Origin: Lindgomyces ingoldianus
Taxonomy: Eukaryota; Ascomycota; Dothideomycetes; Pleosporales; Lindgomycetaceae
Reading direction: 5' to 3'
NCBI RefSeq assembly: GCF_010093535.1
Contig: NW_022985162.1
Span: forward strand, 1,772,387-1,836,386
Length of the DNA stretch: 64,000 bases
A model generated the notes under the pieces. That model was not told where the DNA came from, did not search any database, and saw only the letters and a program-made list of their open reading frames with translations. Position 1 is the stretch's first letter. Every line of letters begins with the position of its first letter. This document shows positions 47,507 to 59,700 of the stretch, one piece after another. The translations under genes and the position numbers were made by a program.

Positions 47507-50135
47507 CTATTCGGCCTCATTCAGATTTGTTGTGGTCAAAAGCCTCCTCAAGAGTTCACCTGCTGACTTGCATGCCCACCTGATAGTCTCCTTCTCGCCT
47601 TTGTTCGCCGCAATGTCTGTCTTGCTGACTACCTTTTTGAGGAAGTATTGCAAGCCTGTGACCATCTCTGGTTCACCGTCAGCTTTAATAAAGATCTCCA
47701 GCAGTCCCTTTTCGTCCCTGCCTTCCTTTGCTCCTTTCTGAGACTGGAGGATTACTGTGACAAGTATGATCTCGAGCAGTGTTCTCGTTTTTGATTGTAG
47801 GTATGGGAAGTTGAGTGTTTTGAGACTGCTTATAGGGAGTCCGCCACTGGCAATGAGGGCCCCGTAAAATTTTCCCAGGTTGACCAGCCTTCTCAAGGAG
47901 ACATCATTGCTGATGCTATCGTTCTCACCGTCAGAACATCCATCATCGTCAGCCTCCTCCTCCTCCTTCTTCTCACCCAAACTCTTGAAAACATCCCATA
48001 GTGCGAATTGGAAACATTTTTTAAGTTTGTGCTCCGAGCAATACTTTCGAGCGATAAGGGTGTAGTACGGGTTGTAGCCCTTCTCGCAACCTGCGCAATG
48101 TACGATGACCCGGGGAATCTCAACCTCTTGAGACTTCTTCAGATTCAGCTTCATGAGACGCAGGTGAGCATCTTTGAAATCTGTAGCCGACATGATAGTG
48201 ATAAAAATCGCTCGACGAATGTCTGTGTTCATGCGCTGCTCTCGGGCTAATTGAAGCAAGTCAACCTCGCCCTCGTCATCGAGGTCATCAGAAGCCGGTG
48301 GGTTCTGCCCGCTGCTCGTTTTCTCCTGTGGCGGAACACCATCTACAGTATCATTTCGCCAACTCGCCCCAATAAGCCACCATTTACCTTTCTTTTCAGC
48401 ATCTCTGACATCCGCCAGACCAATCCGTAAGGGCTCTGTCCCTTTTAGATTGCGGGTATTCAGGGAGCCAAGCTGTTTCTTCATCCTGGTCGTATGTTCA
48501 GATACTATGGTTGACGCGGTCAACCCAGTCTTCATCCTATTGTTCTTGAGACTATTGATAGTCTCAATCATGAACCTGGTCCGTACAGGTAGGGTGTCTT
48601 CTCCAACCTCGCTGACTGACTTCTGAAGTAGTAGCACAATGTCCTTGAGCGATGTGGGGTCATCCTGCCGCAGCTGGGAGCCGGAAACTTTGATGATCCT
48701 CAGGAGCAACTCAGTGTTAATATCAGAGAGTTCATTCAGAAAGAGCTTGATGTAATCGAACACCAGATTGCTTCCGACAATCTGGAAGCTATAGAGCTCC
48801 GCAAGTAAAGATATGAGATTGGCTCCTTGCTTTCCCGTTCCCATTTTGTTTGCCTGGTAATGCGTGTCGAAATCCGTAACGATGCGTTCAACCATCTGGG
48901 CTCCGAAATCGGTTCCGATGACTTTGTAGATCGCAGCGATGAATCCCGCATGGAGAATCAAGAAAGTGTCCGGGAGGGAGGTGTCAGAAGAAACGATTCC
49001 AATGAGCAGATCCACAAATGTTGTGTTCACATAACCCCGAGCATTATTCTGGTAGACTTGTTCAACTTCCCGGAGAATTGTCAACATGTTCGCTTCCGAA
49101 AGCCTATTGAGAAGCCCTTGAATCTGCCTCCGAAGTCTCATAAGCGCTTCAGCATCCGATGATGAAGGCGCTCTCAGCGAAGGTGGTATATACTTAGCTA
49201 CCTGCGGGGTAGTTGATGTGGCCGGGGCTATGTATGGGTTTTCCCTCACACGCGGCTCGGGGGCCTCATAGTCTTCATCGGAAGAGTCCTTCAAGCTCTC
49301 GCTTAGGTCCTCGTCTTCGTCTGATCCTAGCTCCATCGAGTCCTCGAGGTCAGAATCGAGGTCACTCGAACTCAAAGCTGATTCTCCCAAAGCTTTCCGT
49401 CTCTTGCTCGCAAGCCAATCCTCGTCTTCCGGCCGCTTGCGCTTTGGGGCATGACCGCCAGGATTATCCTCGTCGCTGTCCAATGCACCTAAATCCGCAA
49501 ATAGATCATCCAATCCGTCATCATTACGAGCTTTTGACTTCTTGCCCTTGAATCCCAATCTCTTCTCGAGCGCTGCGATATCAGCATCATCTTGCGCCAG
49601 TCTGTCTCTCACTCCCCGGGAAATGCGAGGAGGCGGATATGGGGATGTTCGTTGTTCCGGTGGTGATTCTGGTTCTGGGAGGGACATTTTCAGGATGCCT
49701 TTCAGCGGTTTCTGAGCATCTCTTTTGACCGGGACTGGTTTAGTTGGGAGAGGTTCCTCCTTGCTGAACCCCTCCTCCTCATCTTCTAGATCTGGCTCAT
49801 TTCGAGTAGAAAATGCGGCCTTCCGACCTTGGCTATGCTTCTTCTGTGCCTTCTTCTCCACCCGGTCCGCCTTTCGACGTTGTTTGCGGTTGAGTGGCCC
49901 GGCGCCTCCTCGCACAGCCTTGACTCGATGCGCGGGATCTACATCTGATTAGCAAGTTATTTGAGACTAAGATGCGATGCGCGGCAATACAATCGCACTG
50001 CTGTGTCGGTGACAGTCGTCGAGTTGGAGCGTAACCTGACGCATCCACAACCCAGGAAAAAAAAATTTGCATACCTCCAAACTGATCTCGGAGCTCCTTG
50101 GGCAACTTCGGGCCCCCAAACTGTCGCTGGCGCAT
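47507..50135 (-). CDS. sgd1: Sgd1/NOM1 nucleolar MIF4G-MA3 protein
   Basis: Two exons, 50135-50074 and about 49938-47507, joined QFG|DPAHRVKAVR; about 830 residues. The very N-terminus is MRQRQFGGPKLPKELRDQFG, typical of Sgd1. A Lys-rich, acidic, disordered region follows (RKQRRKADRVEKKAQKKHSQ, LDSDLEDSMELGSDEDEDLS). The MIF4G domain begins LMRLRRQIQGLLNRLSEANM and includes AAIYKVIGTDFGAQMVERIV. The MA3 domain starts MNTDIRRAIFITIMSATDFK and includes RKYCSEHKLKKCFQFALWDV. Homologues are nucleolar, bind the exosome or DEAH/DEAD helicases and act in 40S ribosome biogenesis. Its start codon is only 178 bp from that of SRP14 on the other strand. Confidence 0.92.
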
Positions 50136-50313
50136 CCTGTCGAGAAGAGGAAGTTGGTTGGGAAAAAAGTTGAAGCAATCGGAGGTTTTCTGTTTCCGCG
50201 CCCGCCCCGCACATCACCGAACCAGCGGCCCATCCCACCTTAATTTCACCACCACTACACCACGCCCCACCATTCACGAATGGAAGAAACGTCATAGTAT
50301 CCGAGTTCACAAA
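50136..50313. promoter_or_regulatory. 178-bp bidirectional promoter interval
   Basis: Space between the start codons of sgd1 (-) and srp14 (+). Both genes serve protein-synthesis machinery, so co-control is plausible. No specific motif was assigned. Confidence 0.5.
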
Positions 50314-50801
50314 ATGCCCGGAGAACATATGAGCAATGATGAGGTATATCTAACCGTCTTCTAATCTCACGCCACGCCTCTAACCTTGATTGACCACAGT
50401 TCTTCGCAAAACTCACCAACCTTTTCGAACTCAACCGCAAGAAAGGACATGGCTCCGTCTACCTCACCCAGAAGCGCATGACCATACCCCCTGACACCGA
50501 CGGTTCTTCTCCAGCCAAAGTCCTAGACGACCCATTATGGGACACGCACCCCGAGAATCCCCTTCCAATCATAGTTCGAGCGAATAACAACAAGTCGTCA
50601 AAGCAACCGGGTACAGACAGAGAAGACGTTAACAAGATCAAAATCTCGACGCTTGTACAGCCGGATCAACTAGATGCCTTCTATGTGCGCTATGCAGAGG
50701 TATGCAAGGCCGGGATGAGTGGACTGAAGAAGCGGGACAAGAAGAAGAAGAAGAAAGAGAAGAAGAAGAAGAAGGGTGGGGAGGGCGAGGCCAAAGGCTG
50801 A
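50314..50801 (+). CDS. srp14: Signal recognition particle subunit SRP14
   Basis: Exons 50314-50343 and about 50400-50801, about 143 residues. The first exon encodes only MPGEHMSNDE, joined to FFAKLTNLFELNRKKGHGSV. The core matches SRP14: YLTQKRMTIP, then NPLPIIVRANNNKS and ISTLVQPDQLDAFYVRYAEV, ending in a Lys-rich tail (KKRDKKKKKKEKKKKKGG). It binds the Alu domain of 7S RNA with SRP9/SRP21 and slows translation during ER targeting. The insertion TDGSSPAKVLDDPLWDTHPE is a fungal loop. The poly-Lys tail is low complexity, which explains the adenine-rich 3' coding end. Confidence 0.9.
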
Positions 50802-51132
50802 AAATGCTGGGGAATTGGTGTCGACAGATTGATTATTCGGACAGGATGGATCGGTATCACCGTGCAATTCTAAATCATGCACACTTCGATTGCGGCAACC
50901 GCCCAACGGGCCACTTTGTGTACGGTATATCCGTGGACCACAGCATTGCTCCAGGGGCATACGTCCAATATGCCCCCATTGCAGGTAGTTGGGGACGCTG
51001 AGACGCCAATCTCGATCAATCGAGGGTACTATATTATAGAATCTGGTCAAACTCAGACATAAATTACCAATTACAAAACCAAAAGCAGTCCCGGATTCCC
51101 ACTTCACGATTCCTACAGCAGATTACTTCGAA
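50802..51132. other. Convergent intergenic region
   Basis: 331 bases between the srp14 stop and the stop of the dioxygenase-like gene. No feature is supported. Confidence 0.45.
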
Positions 51133-51901
51133 CTACGATGTCTCCTTCTGCTTCTCCTTCATTCTTTTGAACAACTTCAAGTTCAGTGGTATAGGTTGTC
51201 CCATCCACGTCGCTCGCTGTGTGTGATCCCTTTCATCATCGCCAGTATTTGGATGAATCAGTGCTGAGAGCGGCCCCCTGTTAATCACCAGCCATGGGAT
51301 AAAGGCTCCAAATTGCTCTAAGAAAACTTAGCAAGGCCATGGCTCCAGAGCGGACGTTCAGTACCTGGTGTGAATACATTCACTTCAAACATGCCTATTG
51401 GGTGAGGGCCAATGGGCCTATCCCAGACACGATAAATACGAAGTTCGGGGACTATTCATCGGTAAGACAGCGAAGACGTAATCCTGTAGGGCAGCGTACA
51501 CTCTCGACGGACTCGTTCCCAAAGCTCGGTTGCAAATTTTAACTCCTCGGCGTCGGTTTGGAGGAAGTAGACATGTATACTACAACCAAATCAGCACCGC
51601 CGTTACGTGCAAATAGAAGAGACTATACTCGAAGCCCCCACGCCGTCCATTGGTTATTGGCTCTACGAATGAGCTGTATGCTATGCTCTTCTTTTTACCG
51701 GGTAGATTGACGAATGATTTTCCATCCTCTGATATCTCACTATCTAGAGGTTAATTCCCCAGAGAATCTGGACCAAGGCTGAAACAAAGATCTTGTCGTG
51801 CTGTAGTGATATGAGAATGGGTGTACTGACTTTGAAAGTGGTGGAAGACCCTGGTAACCTTCCAAAGGCGAAGGATATGTATAGTAACTTGGATCTGACA
51901 T
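51133..51901 (-). CDS. DOPA 4,5-dioxygenase-like protein, five short exons
   Basis: Exons 51901-51831, 51739-51629, 51579-51500, 51451-51365 and 51317-51133, about 177 residues. The gene is easy to miss because each exon is short. Assembled protein: MSDPSYYTYPSPLEGYQGLP, KKKSIAYSSFVEPITNGRRG, IHVYFLQTDAEELKFATELW, RVRREFPELRIYRVWDRPIG, PHPIGMFEVNVFTPEQFGAF, IPWLVINRGPLSALIHPNTG, then DERDHTQRATWMGQPIPLN. Conserved His (IHVYF, PHPIGMFEV, IHPNTGDD..DHT) fit the DOPA-dioxygenase-like family, small extradiol-type enzymes that open L-DOPA-like catechols in the Amanita muscaria prototype. In ascomycetes the substrate is unknown. Introns were fixed by GT..AG and frame. No signal peptide is visible. 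The gene is divergent from AsnRS at 598 bp. Confidence 0.85.
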
Positions 51902-52499
51902 GCTTGCAGCCACAGATATTTATTTAGTAGTTATAAACCGACAATTTAAATCCTCTTATATACCCTCCTTTCGGGCCTTAGAAACAGATTTCGTAAGCGC
52001 GGAATTGAACGCGATGATGCCACGGAAGCCGGAAATTGGTAATCTGACCTCTATCGGAATGATCAAGCAGCCGGATCTAGGGTCGCTCCGAAAGATTGAA
52101 GCATTCATGCTCCAACCCGGGACTCGGGAGTGGTTCTCTGTCTTGCTCCAAACACGACATTCACAGCGAGGTGTTCATGCGCCGCAACGCCACAAAGTTC
52201 ATTGGTAGGAGCATCTGACCCTGTGCCCTTCTTTTAAAATCGGTCTAGTGCCTGATTCACAGCTCCAAGAGGTACAAGAAAGAGATTGTAAGAGCGTAGG
52301 GCCATGAAATAATCAGGACCAGGAGGGGGGTTCAGGAAACAGTAAGTGCATCACAGCCAGCCACATTAGAGTAGTTTTGTAGGCGCCGCTTGACTCACGC
52401 TCACCACCCCACTATGAATCATTTAAGAAGCTCTTAATTTCTTGAAGACAACGACAACACCACAACCTCAACGCACATTTCGGCCCAATTGCCCCCACC
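51902..52499. promoter_or_regulatory. Divergent promoter region dioxygenase-AsnRS
   Basis: 598 bp between two start codons in opposite directions. A 102-codon plus-strand frame at 51900-52208 has no domain and starts inside the dioxygenase ATG region; not accepted. Confidence 0.4.
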
Positions 52500-54283
52500 A
52501 TGGCAGACCCGACCTATTATATCGATGAAGATGTCGGTGTAGACTCCAAAGCACAAACCGGCACTGAAGACCTTCCCTACAAGACTCTCGGTTTCGCTGT
52601 GCTCACCCATGGCGAGACTGCGAAGTTCCTCACACGCAAGAGCTTGAGCGGGGATGTGCCCGAGGGCTCGGATGCAACTTCGAGGCTAGAATGGAAGCCA
52701 GTTGCTAAGGCGGCTATGAAGAAGGCGATTAACTACGCCAAAGCCCAGCAGAAGAAGGCTGCCAGGGAACAGGAGCTGCTTGCAATGAGGATGAAGGAGG
52801 AAGCGGATCGAAAGAAGGTGCTTGACGAGGCAAAGAAGATTATAATTAAGGAGGACACAAGCTTACCCCATGCGGAGAGGATCAAGCTAGACGAGACAGA
52901 TCCGGCCAAGGTCAAGCTGGGCAACGGCTCAGATGTGAAGGGTACTAGAGTTCGAGTGTTTGGCAGAGTACACCGTGAGCGGAGACAAAAAGAAGTCATG
53001 TTTATCACACTCCGAGACGGATACGGGTTTATGCAGGTCATCTTTACTGGTCCCCTCGCAAAGACGTACGATGCCTTGACGTTGACTCGAGAGACAAGCA
53101 TGGAGATCCTCGGAGAGCTGAAGGAGGTTCCACCTGGTGCACATGCGCCTAACAACCGCGAACTACACGCCGATTACTTCAAGATCCACGCGGGATGCAA
53201 AGCAGCAGGCGGCGACGACGCCATCACCAATAGGGTATCAAAGGACACTGAGCACGCGACACTGCTAGACTTACGCCATCTCACCCTTCGAGGGGAAAAC
53301 GCATCCAAGGTCTTGATCGTTCGGGATGCCGTCGAGTACGCGTTCAACATCGTCTACAAAGAGCTCCGCATGCGAAAAGTTAGCCCTCCAGCTCTCGTCC
53401 AAACCCAGGTCGAAGGAGGTGCCACGCTCTTCAAGTTTAACTACTACCATGAGGAGGCATATCTCACCCAATCCTCCCAACTATATCTCGAGACATGTCT
53501 GCCCTCAATGGGCGATGTCTACTGTATCGAGAAGTCATTCCGAGCAGAGAAGTCTCTGACCCGTCGCCACTTGGCCGAGTACTCTCACGTTGAGGCCGAG
53601 CTGGATTTCATTACCTTCGATGACCTCCTTGAGCATCTAGAACTAGTCATGTGTCGTGTTCTTGAAGTCACTATGTCTGATCCTACGGTCAAGCAGTACA
53701 TCATGGACCTCAACCCCGAGTTCCAGATTCCGGAGCGACCATTCAAGCGGATGAAGTACACCGAAGCCATTGATTGGCTTGTGGAGCATGGAATCCTGAA
53801 CGAAGACAACGAGCCGCACAAATTCGGCGACGACATTGCTGAAGCTGCCGAGCGCAAGATGACAGACATCATCAACCGGCCCATCTTCCTGACACACTTC
53901 CCAGCAGAGATCAAAGCTTTCTACATGCCCAAGGATAAAGATGATCCCCGAGTCACTGAGAGCGTGGACTGCTTGATGCCTGGCGTTGGGGAGATTGTGG
54001 GTGGTAGTATGAGGATCTACGATTATGATGAGTTGATAGCGGCATTCAAGAGAGTGGACATTGATCCTGCCCCATACTACTGGTACACCGACCAGCGAAA
54101 GTAAGTCCACGATACCCTCTCCCAGAGGTCCATGACAGCGGCTAACATAGTTACAGATACGGCAGCTCTCCCCACGGCGGCTATGGTCTCGGTCTCGAGC
54201 GTTTCCTAGCATGGCTTTGCAAGCAGCATACAGTCCGTGACTGCTGTCTGTACCCACGATATTTTGGCCGCTGCAAGCCGTGA
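52500..54283 (+). CDS. Cytosolic asparaginyl-tRNA synthetase
   Basis: Exons 52500-54102 and about 54157-54283, about 576 residues. The N-terminal part ([20 protein letters not shown], then a Lys/Ala/Glu-rich helix [20 protein letters not shown]) is the fungal cytosolic extension. The OB-fold anticodon domain includes [20 protein letters not shown]. The class II core has motif 2 around [20 protein letters not shown] and motif 3 across the intron, [36 protein letters not shown] is motif 1 context. It ends PRYFGRCKP, the usual AsnRS end. It charges tRNA-Asn with asparagine (DED81 in yeast). The stop is TGA at 54281-54283. Confidence 0.94.
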
Positions 54284-56324
54284 TTGATTTGCTAACGTTC
54301 ACTCACTTTCTTTTTAAAGCCCTTTCCCTCCCTAAACCGACTTTTGTCTCTTTAGCGTATCCAGGGGTAGATCACAGTGGCGCGATACATAATGCTAGGT
54401 GGAATGACCACACTAGTTTCCCCATTTCCCTCTTCCGGACACGAGGCGCGATAATAGACAGATCATACCCAATCATTTCCTAATAAACTCATCCGTGTGT
54501 CTGTGTCTCATAACATAAACATCGTCCTCCTTCCGTGACTCAAATGTCCCCCGTTCCCTGCCCCACCTAATTTGCCTCACATCATATCATACCATCATAT
54601 CATATTACAACACAGGCATCAAACATACTTAATATGTTGTTTGTCTGCCTTCAAGGCCATTGCTCACTGAACTCGGAGCCCTGGTGTGCCTGTCTTGCAT
54701 GGATGACGTTGCCTGTTTTGGATGTGCGTGACGTGTCATTATGAGGATGAGTCTGCGAGTAAGGCTCCCCGTCAGCCTGGGATTCGTTGTGAAACATAGG
54801 GATGGTTTGGGAAGTAAAGCATGTTTGCGGCAAGGAAAGGAGGGGATTAATATCATAGTGTATGTTTTCTTCTCATCTGTGTGATCTGACTTGCCAGTGA
54901 GTGGCTCATATTGTTTCCTGAACAGGGCTGAGTTGGCGCGAAAAATTGGACCGCCCATGTTACGAAGAGTCTCCCTTGTAGATTAAGATGGTGCTACCGA
55001 AGAGTGGGCATTCTGATAGCTCTTCCAAATTTCTATTTCTACCTTCATGGCATCAAATCCAATAACAGACAAAGTTTCGATGACGCCACCAGTACCTTCT
55101 ATCTTTACAGCGAGCTACATGATATATTGATACATCTGGCCTGCCCAGCCTCAGGCGGAATTATTTGCAAAAGCCTCGTTCTCTATTCTTTTTGGAGTCT
55201 GAATCGGGGGCGGGAAATATAGATTCGATAGTCTGGTCACATATCCCCGCCTCTATTCTACGTATATAAAACCGGAGAGAACAACCTATGCCAAAGAGAA
55301 AAGAAGGCTTATACACTCGAGTCTAGTTTTCTAGGGCGAAAGGATTCCGCCTTAGAGGCCTAATAAAAGCATTGCAATACCGTGTCGTAACCGTTTCGCC
55401 TTTCCGCAACTAGATAAACCGAAATAGAAGAAAGATATGTATCCTCTTTGGTGGGCACTAGGAAGCGCTTGCCATGCATGTATGTACAACTACCTATCTT
55501 GAGAGATGTGTCCTCAGTCCCTGCGTTAATTGGTTGTAAAAGTTCTGTGGCAATAGCACGATGACGTGTGCTTTCAATATATCCTGGAAAGCACGTGTTC
55601 AGTTCAAGGCACACATGAGGAGCTAATCGATCTCTCGAACTTCCCATCCAATGCTTTGTCTGGATACCTATTCATAAACTACGCCTCCTGGACGTGCCTC
55701 CGCCTTCCCCTCGGGCCGCCTCAGGCCTCGAAGAGCTGGAAAATTGGCTCGACTCTCAACGGTAGGCGAAGAAGACCAGACTATCTTTCTACTGACAATC
55801 AATCAAACTCAAACGAACGTCCATATACACCGAAAAACTTACGTTATTTGTCTCTCTACACCGCAGAAGATGTGACGAGAATCTGAACAAAGTCCTCCCT
55901 CAATTGCAAAATAACGAAGGAAATTTCAAGCTCAATCACCCATCTGTCATTCATATATTACATACTCTGTCGAGAAGACCTAAGCCAAGGGTATGCTTCT
56001 CGAGAAAAAGATTTCCATCCTATCCATTCTGCGTAACAAAACAGGCTCCGCTCCAGAAAAGGGGACCGAGTGGTCCTTTAAACTCCGTGATAAAGCTCCG
56101 TGATAAGGCTCCATGCCTGGAGCTACGCACTATCCTGCTGGGAAAGCCCAGAAAAAAAACTCCTCGCTATGCATGGGGTAGAGGGAAACAGCTCTTGAAA
56201 CCCAGACCCGACCCAGACAGAGAAATGAGAGAGGAAGAAATCGCAGTCTAAAAACACATTGATGATGAGAAGAAACAGACCACGACCCGGAGACCAGCGC
56301 ATAGTCTGCAGTGGTGAGTATGAA
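54284..56324. other. Long gene-poor interval
   Basis: Two kilobases without a supported gene. Open frames are short and lack domain signals. A TATA-like gtatataaaa is at 55261. A short direct repeat ctccgtgataa lies near 56084-56108. No tRNA T-loop/acceptor pattern was found by eye. Confidence 0.45.
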
Positions 56325-56740
56325 GCAGCGGGTGGAAACCCCACGACTTGGAAATCAGGGCACCCAGTATCCCAAATTTTTGGTGAAAGAGGTCTAGAGT
56401 TAAGGGTAACCCTGGGGTCTCAACCTCTCTTGGCGGGGGAGTCGGTGGCAATGAATTCAAGCAGTGGGTGAAGGTACCAGGACATAGAAACCAGCGCACA
56501 CAGTATCTCAACCATATCCTGAGCGAGATCCGGGGTTGGGGGCAACCCCAACGTCTCAACCTCATCACGAGGGAGTCGGTGGCGTTGAGTAGGAGCTGGT
56601 GGGTGGGAAAGTGTAGGACATAGAAACCAGTGCACACAGTAGCTCGACCATATATAGCGAGGGAGGTCTGGTGTTGAGGGTAACCCAAGCGTCTCCACTT
56701 CGTTGTGTGGGAGTAGGTGGCGATTAGTAGGAGCCAGTAG
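56325..56740. repeat. Tandem repeat, about 3 copies, 136-bp period
   Basis: Anchor sequences recur at 136-base spacing: gacttggaaatcagggcac (56345), gacatagaaaccagcgcac (56481) and gacatagaaaccagtgcac (56617). Each unit also carries a GGTAACCC/GGCAACCCC and gtctcaacct-type block and a gggagtcggtggc block. Copies are clearly diverged. A partial fourth start may lie near 56284. The array stops within about ten bases of the stop codon of the Rco1-like gene. Confidence 0.8.
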
Positions 56741-56746
56741 GCGTGT

Positions 56747-59700
56747 TCAATTCTTCAGAGCACGATCGATCAACTCCTTAAGCTTCAGCAATTCGGCTCG
56801 TTTCTGCTCCGTAAGGGATCCAGGTCCAGCGTCAGAGATGGCAGTGACAACGTCGTTGGGGGCTTCGGCCTGTTTCACACGAATTAGCGCTGATCAAACA
56901 AGGCATGTGGGGCACAAGGGAGCTTACTGTGAGACCCAGAATCAAACCTTGGACGCTCGTCTCATTGAGTCCGATGTCCTCCTCTTTATTGGCATATTGC
57001 ACGAGGTGAAGTGCAGCCTGCTGTGTAGCGATCGGCCTAGCGGCGAAAGCCTCAAGTGAAGCCTTGCGCTTCGCGACAGCCCTCACAGCAGCCTTCACAG
57101 CCTTCTTTTCAGCCTTTCGTTTCTCGATACGAGAACTAAAATAGAAGTTAGATAAGGAATATGATGAAATTTGATGGAAAACTTACTTCTTGACCCTGTC
57201 AATGAAATCAAGCACGAGACCTTTCTCAGGAACACGGAACAACTTGGCAAACTGATCTGTCTCTTCGTCAAGACCATCGCGAGGACGTGTCGAGAAAATG
57301 TAGTTGCCTTCGCCGTCTGTATCATCACCGTCATCATTGATGATCTCGATAAGCCCGTTGTTATGGACGCCACGTGAGAAAGCTGGTTCGTAAACGGTCG
57401 GGATCCTCGGCTTTCGGATCTTGCGGGCGACTCGGGTGACAGGGGCGACATCTTCCATCTCGATATCAACACTGTTGACAGTATTCAAATCATTTTGCAA
57501 AACCTGTCCGCTGCGAAGTTCGTGATCAATGTGACGTGGGCATTTCCAAGCGTCGCGATGCGTTGCCTCCAGACCTATGAACGGCGGGTTTGCGAGCGGC
57601 GGATCCAAACAGTCTAGGTGCCAGTGGTCCTGGCAAAAGTCACATTGGAGCATCGGTCGCTTGACAATAGCTCCTGGCGCAGCCCCAGCAGACTCGGAAC
57701 ACTTGACGCAAAGAATGGCCTTGTGGTTGGTGTCATTAAGCTTCACGTAATCAGGCTTCTGATAGCCGTAGCCGCTGCTCTTCGAGCTTTGTAACGTCAG
57801 TACCAGAGCCTGCAAAGGCTGCACAAACAACTTACAGAGGATATTTTTTTATCTGTTCGCCGTAAGAGCCATCTTCACGAGCTTCGACGCCTTCAAAGAA
57901 GGTCTGGATCTCAGTAGGAAGAGCAAAAGATCGCGTGTTCGTGCCTTCAAGCTTCTTGAACAGTGACACCAACGGAGAGAAGGATTCCACGGAGTCGTCG
58001 ATACGCTTCTGACGCGCCTCACACTCGTGACAGAAGAAAGATCCTTCAGGAGCATCGATGCGCGGTGGGTCACAACAGAGGAAGTGAAAGACGCGTGGAC
58101 ATCCATCACAACAGATGAATTCACCCGTGCCTTTACAGGCAGCGCAATAGTCGTCGCTCTCTGAAGGTGGGGAGCCCTGTGACCATGTTAGTGGAGAGGA
58201 TAAAGACGAATTTGGAGGCGAGTAAGGGAACTTTAGAGGAAGAGAAAGAGTTGTGAGAATCATGCGTGATGGAATGAAAAGGAATATAGGAATTTTGTTG
58301 ATGTTTGTGGTGGAGGGAAGAAAGGATGATGTGGTTGGGTGCAGCGGGATTTGAGTGCCACCTACCGGCTCATTGTCATCAGGCCCCAACGGTCTCAGAC
58401 CGCCACCACCACCCATATGCGGGATTCCAGCGATCGGTCCATCCCGATTTTTGACCGGCCTATGTGTAGAACCATGATTAGTCAAATGCCCTTGATACCA
58501 AATTGACAGTACTTGCGACATGAACACGTGGAAAACCAATGTAGGCCACACCCCTCGCACAGAAAGGGTGTCTCTGGCGAGGCGCAAGCGACCTCTAGCC
58601 TCCAAAACCGGGACAGAACTGATGGCAGGGCAGAAATAATGGAAAAGAACTTACGATCGCTTGGTCCTTGCAGATTGGCCGTTGGTCAACTTAAGTCGCT
58701 TAGCAGCTGGGCCAGGCACAGCTGGCGTTGTCGGACGCGACGGGCGGGCTGATTTGAGCTGTGGTGAAGGTAGACTCGGGTCGTCCTCGCGCAACCGCTT
58801 TCCAAGCGTAGCTGGGATGTGGATGGTATTGTTACGCGCTGGTCGACCAACACGGCGGACGCGGATTGTCTCGACAGGGGGCCCAAGAGCAAATTGTGAT
58901 GAGGAGATGGACTCAGTCTCGTGAATCTCGTCCTCAAAACGAATGTCGGATACGGGCGGGTTGAAGTTTATACGAGACCGCTGACGATCCACCATGGCCT
59001 GTCTCTTTTGATGAAGCTCCTCCTCTTCAGCCAGCTCTTGCGGGGTTGGTGGATGCTTCTTTTCTTTCTTGCCGCTAGGCTTCGCCGAGTTTGCTCGTGC
59101 CTTCTTCCCAGCCCGAGCAAGCGCCGCATTTCTTCCTTTCTTCGAAACAGTAGCAGCCCCATTACCGTTGACCTGAGCTGACCCTGGTGGTCCATTCTGG
59201 ACGATCTCCTCGTTGACCTCAGAAAGATCGCTGTCGCTGGCATCAACAGAGTAGGGACTTGGGGCATTCGCGGACGGAGCTTTAGTGGACGGTTCAGCTG
59301 AAGCGTCTACATCCGCTTCTGGTGAGGACGACTCTCCCTTGGTTACTTGCTGTTTTGGCGGCGACTTTGACGGTATTCGTGACGCTTGTGATGATGGTGA
59401 GCGCGTTGCAGTTAGTGCAGGGGCGTTATTGAGGGGATGAGGTGGTGCTTTAGCTGGGGACGCAACTGCAATTGAATCCTCGGGCATGGCTTCACCCGAC
59501 ATGTTCGGATTGACTGTCGGTGGTTGCTGTGGTGGGGTAACAGTGGTGTCGTGCTGCTCTCTAGCAGCTTTGAAATTTGAAGGCGAATTGACCGTTGTGT
59601 GTCTGCCAGTGAAAGCTGGAAAATTCGCTGGACGGTGAAAGGAAGCTCCTCGTACCTCCGATGATTGGCGTTCCCTTGCCTGAAGTTTCGCGCGTTTCTT

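Noticed and set aside
51900..52208. Plus-strand frame of 102 codons
   Set aside because: It starts over the dioxygenase start codon region and contains no domain; likely chance in a divergent promoter.
55566..55886. Plus-strand frame of 106 codons after a TATA-like box
   Set aside because: No domain, no signal peptide and no consistent continuation by splicing.
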